Positions 60,486 to 64,000 of a stretch of 64,000 nt of DNA are shown piece after piece. Under the pieces are notes generated by a model, which made no database searches, was not told the DNA's origin, and saw only the letters and a list, made by a program, of their open reading frames with translations. The stretch covers positions 254,501 through 318,500 of the forward strand of contig CAVPWU010000007.1 in the NCBI GenBank assembly GCA_963709665.1, read 5' to 3'. Source of the stretch: DASZIT01 sp963709665 (GTDB lineage Bacteria; Actinomycetota; Acidimicrobiia; Acidimicrobiales; RAAP-2). The stretch's first letter is position 1. Each line of letters begins with the position of its first letter. Position numbers and translations under genes: made by a program.

Positions 60486-62183
60486 TCAGGGGGTCCCGAG
60501 CACCGAGAGCCCGAGACGGAGGGGAAGGCGGAGGAAGGCCGGCCCCGAGGCCGTGAAGCTCTCCCGGTCCTCCCGGTCGAAGCCGGCGTGGAGGAGCCGC
60601 ACGGCGACGACGAACACCGCCCCTCCCACCACGCCGGCGGCCACGGCGTCGACCACCGACCGGCCCCAGAGTTGGTGGGCGGCCAATCCGGCGGCCACGG
60701 CGGGGACGCAGGCGCCGATGCTGACCAGCCAGGATTTGGCCGATCCCACCAGGTCGATCAGGCGACCGCCCTGATTCTTCAGCTCGAAGGCGATCAGCGA
60801 GGGGAGGTGCCCGATGCCCCCGATGATGTTGGCCACCACCGCCCCCCATACCCCGATGATGGGGATGAGAGCCAGGGCGGCGACGGCGTCGGCCCCCAGG
60901 GCGATGAGGCCGGCCCGCAGCACCACGTCAGCCCGCCGGCGGGCGGAGACGAACGAGGACAGCGGGTTGCACAGCGAGTTCAGGCACGAGGCGATGCCCA
61001 GGGGGATGAGCAGGGGGGCGGCCGACCGGTAGGCGCTGCCGTAGAGCGCCGGGATCAGCATGGTGATGGCGGGGAGCGCCACGGCGGTGAGCACCCCGGA
61101 GGCGGCGGCCACGTACCGGGTGGACCGGAGGAGGACGGCCGAGGCCTGCTGGGGACGGGTGGCCACCAGGCCGATGATCCCGCTGCCCAGCGGCGTGATC
61201 ACCGCGTCCACCGGGGCGGTCAGCTGGGTGGCCAGTCCGAAGGCCAGGGCGAAGTACCCGATGTCGGCCCGCAGCCCGTAGAGGGCGAGGAAGAACACCT
61301 CCGTCCGGGAGGAGGCCAGCTCGCCGACCAGGGCGGTGGCGGTGGCGAAGCCGGCGAAGGACCAGAAGCCGACGGGCATGCCGCGGGGGAAGAGCGGCTT
61401 CAGCACCAGCCACCGCCGGCGGCGGTCGATGGGGATCAGGTAGATGGCCCCGATCACCGAGGTGGCGAGCACCCGGGTCGTCCACACCGCGATCGGGCTG
61501 TGGGTCTTGACCGCCACCACCATGATGGCCACCTGCATCAGGGTGTTGGCCCCCCCGGTCAGGCGGGCGGCGGCGGCGGTGCGGTTCTCCACCGCCACCG
61601 CCAGCGACGGGCCGGCCAGCAGCGCCCCCAGCAGCACCGAGAGGAGGAGCGGGATCAGGATCGCCGGCCCGTAGCGCCAGCCGACGACCAGCATCAGGAT
61701 CCCCAGGAGGGGCACCTCCACCAGCAGCTGCCAGCCGGTGTCCTGGCGGAGCAGCCGGTCGGCCACCTCGGGGTGGCCGCTGGCCTCCTCGGCGGTGCCC
61801 CACATGGCGGTCGCCCCGTTGATCCCCGCCTCGGAGATCTTGGTGACCAGCACCAGAATCAGGCTGTAGACGGCGACGGTGCCGTAGCCGGCCGGACCCA
61901 GCTCCCGGGCCACCACCAGGTTGGAGACGAAGTTGATCGGCAGGGCGGTGACGCTGTGGATCGCCGTCCACATCGAGCCGGAGACCGCCCGCCGCCGGAG
62001 CTCGTCGTGCTGGATGGGGACGGCGCCGTCGACCGCCCCCGGGGCCGGGACCGCCAGCGGGTCCTCGACGACGTGCTCGCCCGCCTGGCCGTCCGCCACC
62101 GGTTCGACGGGGTCGTTGGGGTCGTCGGGGTCGACAGGTTCGTCGGGGGGAGGATCGCCGGCGGGACCGTCGGCGGGGGTCAT
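60486..62183 (-). CDS. Polysaccharide flippase, MOP superfamily (Wzx-like)
   Basis: A 565-residue protein with an acidic Pro-rich N-terminal tail (~65 residues, PVDPDDPNDPVEP) and then about 12-14 membrane helices beginning SGSMWTAIHSVTALPINFVS with ARELGPAGYGTVAVYSLIL, the Wzx/RfbX entry motif. It would flip lipid-linked oligosaccharide across the membrane for the Wzy-like polymerase. Divergent from the GT2 gene. Confidence 0.87.
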   Translation of the reverse strand: MTPADGPAGDPPPDEPVDPDDPNDPVEPVADGQAGEHVVEDPLAVPAPGAVDGAVPIQHDELRRRAVSGSMWTAIHSVTALPINFVSNLVVARELGPAGYGTVAVYSLILVLVTKISEAGINGATAMWGTAEEASGHPEVADRLLRQDTGWQLLVEVPLLGILMLVVGWRYGPAILIPLLLSVLLGALLAGPSLAVAVENRTAAAARLTGGANTLMQVAIMVVAVKTHSPIAVWTTRVLATSVIGAIYLIPIDRRRRWLVLKPLFPRGMPVGFWSFAGFATATALVGELASSRTEVFFLALYGLRADIGYFALAFGLATQLTAPVDAVITPLGSGIIGLVATRPQQASAVLLRSTRYVAAASGVLTAVALPAITMLIPALYGSAYRSAAPLLIPLGIASCLNSLCNPLSSFVSARRRADVVLRAGLIALGADAVAALALIPIIGVWGAVVANIIGGIGHLPSLIAFELKNQGGRLIDLVGSAKSWLVSIGACVPAVAAGLAAHQLWGRSVVDAVAAGVVGGAVFVVAVRLLHAGFDREDRESFTASGPAFLRLPLRLGLSVLGTP

Positions 62184-62267
62184 CGCGTGGAATCTACCAG
62201 CGCCGGTCCGTGGCTCCCGCTGCGGACCGGACGACAGGTGGGACGACGATTACGCTGAGTCCCACCT

Positions 62268-63197
62268 ATGAGCGAACGAGACGGGATCGTGCCCCAGATC
62301 GGAGTCGTCGTCCCGACCGCCAGGGGGGGATCGATGCTCCGCGAGGCGGTGGCGTCGGTGATCGGTCAGACCTACACCGACTGGGAACTCATCGTGGTGG
62401 CCAACGCCTGCGCCGACCGCCTCGAGGACCTCGAGGGACTCGACCCCAGGATCCGCGTCCTGCGCGAGACACGACCCGGGGTGTCACGGGCCCGCAACCT
62501 GGGGGCGGCGGCCACCGAGGCGACCTACGTGGCGTTCCTCGACGACGACGACGTGTGCCTCCCCGACCGCCTCGAGCGCCAGGTCGCCCTCCTCGAGGCC
62601 GACGACACCGCCGGCATCTGCTCCGGAGGGTTCCGGCGGATGGACGGCGCCGGCACCCCTTTCGGCCCGCAGTGCGGGGCGCTCCGCCAGTACGCCGACA
62701 TCCTCGGCGCCTCCTTCGACATGCTGATGTCCACCATCATGATCCGCCGCCAGCTGTTCAACGCCATCGGCGGCTTCGATCCGGCCCTCGTCACCGGGGA
62801 GGACATCGACTTCTTCCTCCGGGCCGGGCAGAACTCCCGCTTCGCCTATGTCGACGCCACCGTCGTCTACTACCGACAGCACGGCAGCAACTCGGGTGGC
62901 AACCCCTGGACCTCCCAACGCGACATCGCCCCGATCCTCCAGAAGCACCGGCGCTGGGCCCGACGCCAGGGGCGCGACGACCTGGTGATGGCGGCGGACA
63001 GCGGGCTCCGTCGCGTCCGTCAGGTCAACGCCCGGAGCGCCTACGACGCCGCCCGCCAGGCCCGCACCGAGGGGAACTACCGCCAGCTGGCCAAGGCAGC
63101 CGCCACCTCACTGGTCATCGACCCCATGGTGGCCATCGACGACCTCGCCCACTACGCCGGCCGGGCGCTGGGGATGATCGAGCCCGCCGACCGGTAG
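62268..63197 (+). CDS. Glycosyltransferase family 2 protein
   Basis: A 309-residue GT-A enzyme. IGVVVPTARGGSMLREAVAS and WELIVVANACADRLEDLE form the nucleotide-binding fold. VAFLDDDDVCLPDRLERQ has the metal-binding DDD, and FDPALVTGEDIDFFLRAGQ carries the catalytic ED. Cytoplasmic, no membrane segments. ATG 62268. Sugar unknown. Confidence 0.88.
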   Translation: MSERDGIVPQIGVVVPTARGGSMLREAVASVIGQTYTDWELIVVANACADRLEDLEGLDPRIRVLRETRPGVSRARNLGAAATEATYVAFLDDDDVCLPDRLERQVALLEADDTAGICSGGFRRMDGAGTPFGPQCGALRQYADILGASFDMLMSTIMIRRQLFNAIGGFDPALVTGEDIDFFLRAGQNSRFAYVDATVVYYRQHGSNSGGNPWTSQRDIAPILQKHRRWARRQGRDDLVMAADSGLRRVRQVNARSAYDAARQARTEGNYRQLAKAAATSLVIDPMVAIDDLAHYAGRALGMIEPADR

Positions 63198-63205
63198 GCG
63201 CCCGC

Positions 63206-64000
63206 CTACGGCGAGCCGACCACCGCCCGCCAGGTGGCGTCCCAGGTGAACCCCTCCGCCCGCCGCCGGGCGGCGGTGGCCAGCGCCGACCGGCGGTCAG
63301 GGTCGTCGAGCAGTCGGGCCAGCACGTCGGCCAGGAACGGGACGTCGTCCCGGGGAAGAGGGCGCCGGCGTCACCGACCAGCTCGGGATTGCCGCCGGTG
63401 GCGCTGGCCACCACCACCAGTCCGGTGGCCAGGCCCTCCAGGACGGTCAGGGCGCACGGCTCGTCCCACCGGGACGGCACCACCTGGATGTCGGTGGAGC
63501 GCAGGGCGCCGGGGACCTCCGGCCGGGACAGATGACCGGTCCGGGTGACGGAGATGCCGGCGGCGGAGAGCTCGTCGACCAGCTCCCCGAGTTCGGCGCT
63601 GAAGGCGGTGGGCGTCGAGGGCCCGAACTGGGTGTCGCCCACCAGCTGCACGGCGAAGTCCGACCGCGTCGCGGCCAGCGCCAGGCAGGCGCGGATCAGG
63701 GTGTCGGGGGCCTTCTCGACGCCGATCCGGCCCACGAACCCGATCACCGGGTGCGGGCGTCGGGCACCGGTCGCCGGATGGAAGAGCTCGGCGTCCACCC
63801 CGTTGTGGGCCACCGCCACGCTGAGCGGCTCGAGCTGGTAGGTGGCCTCGATGGCCCGGGCCAGGTAGCGGCTGACCGCCACGGTGGCGATGCCCGGGTC
63901 ACCGGCGTACCGGCGCCGGAAGCCGTCGGAGCACAGCTCGAGGTTGTGGAACCAGTGCACCACCCGCACCTCGGGGGAGGTGCGCCGGAGGTGGACGGCC
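63206..64000 (-). pseudogene. Glycosyltransferase family 4 protein, partial and frameshifted near its 3' end
   Basis: The gene enters from beyond base 64000. VHWFHNLELCSDGFRRRYAG, PVIGFVGRIGVEKAPDTLIR and SRWDEPCALTVLEGLATGLV are GT4 donor-domain motifs. After GNPELVGDAGALFP the frame breaks at 63352-63355. Restoring one C continues RDDVPFLADVLARLLDD to a stop at 63206-63208 at the length expected for the family. The same kind of single C/G loss is seen at 11655 and 48 kb, so the gene is probably intact in the organism. Confidence 0.75.

Overview
The window is about 70% GC, densely coding DNA from an actinobacterium. Acidimicrobiia is my best guess. Pointers are the ethylmalonyl-CoA pathway set, a small acyl-CoA carboxylase epsilon subunit, DUF3097 and DUF6458 proteins, and secreted GYW/DGG repeat proteins that I associate with that class. 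The class assignment is inference. No rRNA genes or CRISPR arrays were seen.

Layout. (1) 1-11.3 kb is a carbon-assimilation block: the 3' part of ethylmalonyl-CoA mutase and a DUF3097 protein; two convergent secreted repeat proteins; a minus-strand operon of crotonyl-CoA carboxylase/reductase, methylmalonyl-CoA epimerase, a GIY-YIG-like protein, propionyl-CoA carboxylase beta and epsilon; and a divergent thiolase. Together these cover much of the ethylmalonyl-CoA route. (2) 11.4-25 kb is housekeeping: a frameshifted sulfotransferase-like gene, a SixA-type phosphatase, recR, dnaX, the SRP RNA with an unusually long terminal helix, tRNA-Ser(GGA) with an IS481-type element against its 3' end, tadA, ligD, small membrane proteins, and an MFS transporter with a winged-helix-like tail. 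(3) 25-27.2 kb holds a STAS/anti-sigma kinase pair and small stress-type proteins.

(4) 27.3-36.2 kb is a mosaic island. It starts at tRNA-Ser(CGA) followed by a tyrosine integrase and a convergent excisionase-like gene. It then holds CGTCACC iterons, a frameshifted IS110-family element with a repeat-rich leader (possible bridge RNA), cargo genes (GNAT, zinc ribbon, DUF1990), a tRNA 3'-half remnant with a 19-bp repeat, an intact IS3-type element abutting a truncated second integrase, a HigBA-type toxin-antitoxin pair and a MarR/cupin divergent pair with three palindromes. (5) 36.5-50.4 kb is central metabolism: phosphofructokinase, a beta-phosphoglucomutase/GH65 phosphorylase pair, a CoA-transferase, and a minus-strand operon of GAPDH, 2-oxoacid:ferredoxin oxidoreductase gamma, alpha and beta, a GltD-like flavoprotein with two ferredoxin-type clusters, and a 70-residue protein resembling only the C-terminus of phosphoglycerate kinase. 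(6) 50.5-64 kb is an exopolysaccharide/surface-glycan cluster: FkbM methyltransferase, polyprenyl-phosphate glycosyl-1-phosphate transferase, five glycosyltransferases, Wzy-like and Wzx-like membrane proteins, and a tandem alpha/beta-hydrolase lacking canonical serine nucleophiles.

Several otherwise well-conserved genes (11.4 kb, 48 kb twice, 63.3 kb) are broken by apparent one-base losses in short C/G runs. This looks more like base-calling error than decay. The frameshifts in the island do not follow that pattern and look like real decay.
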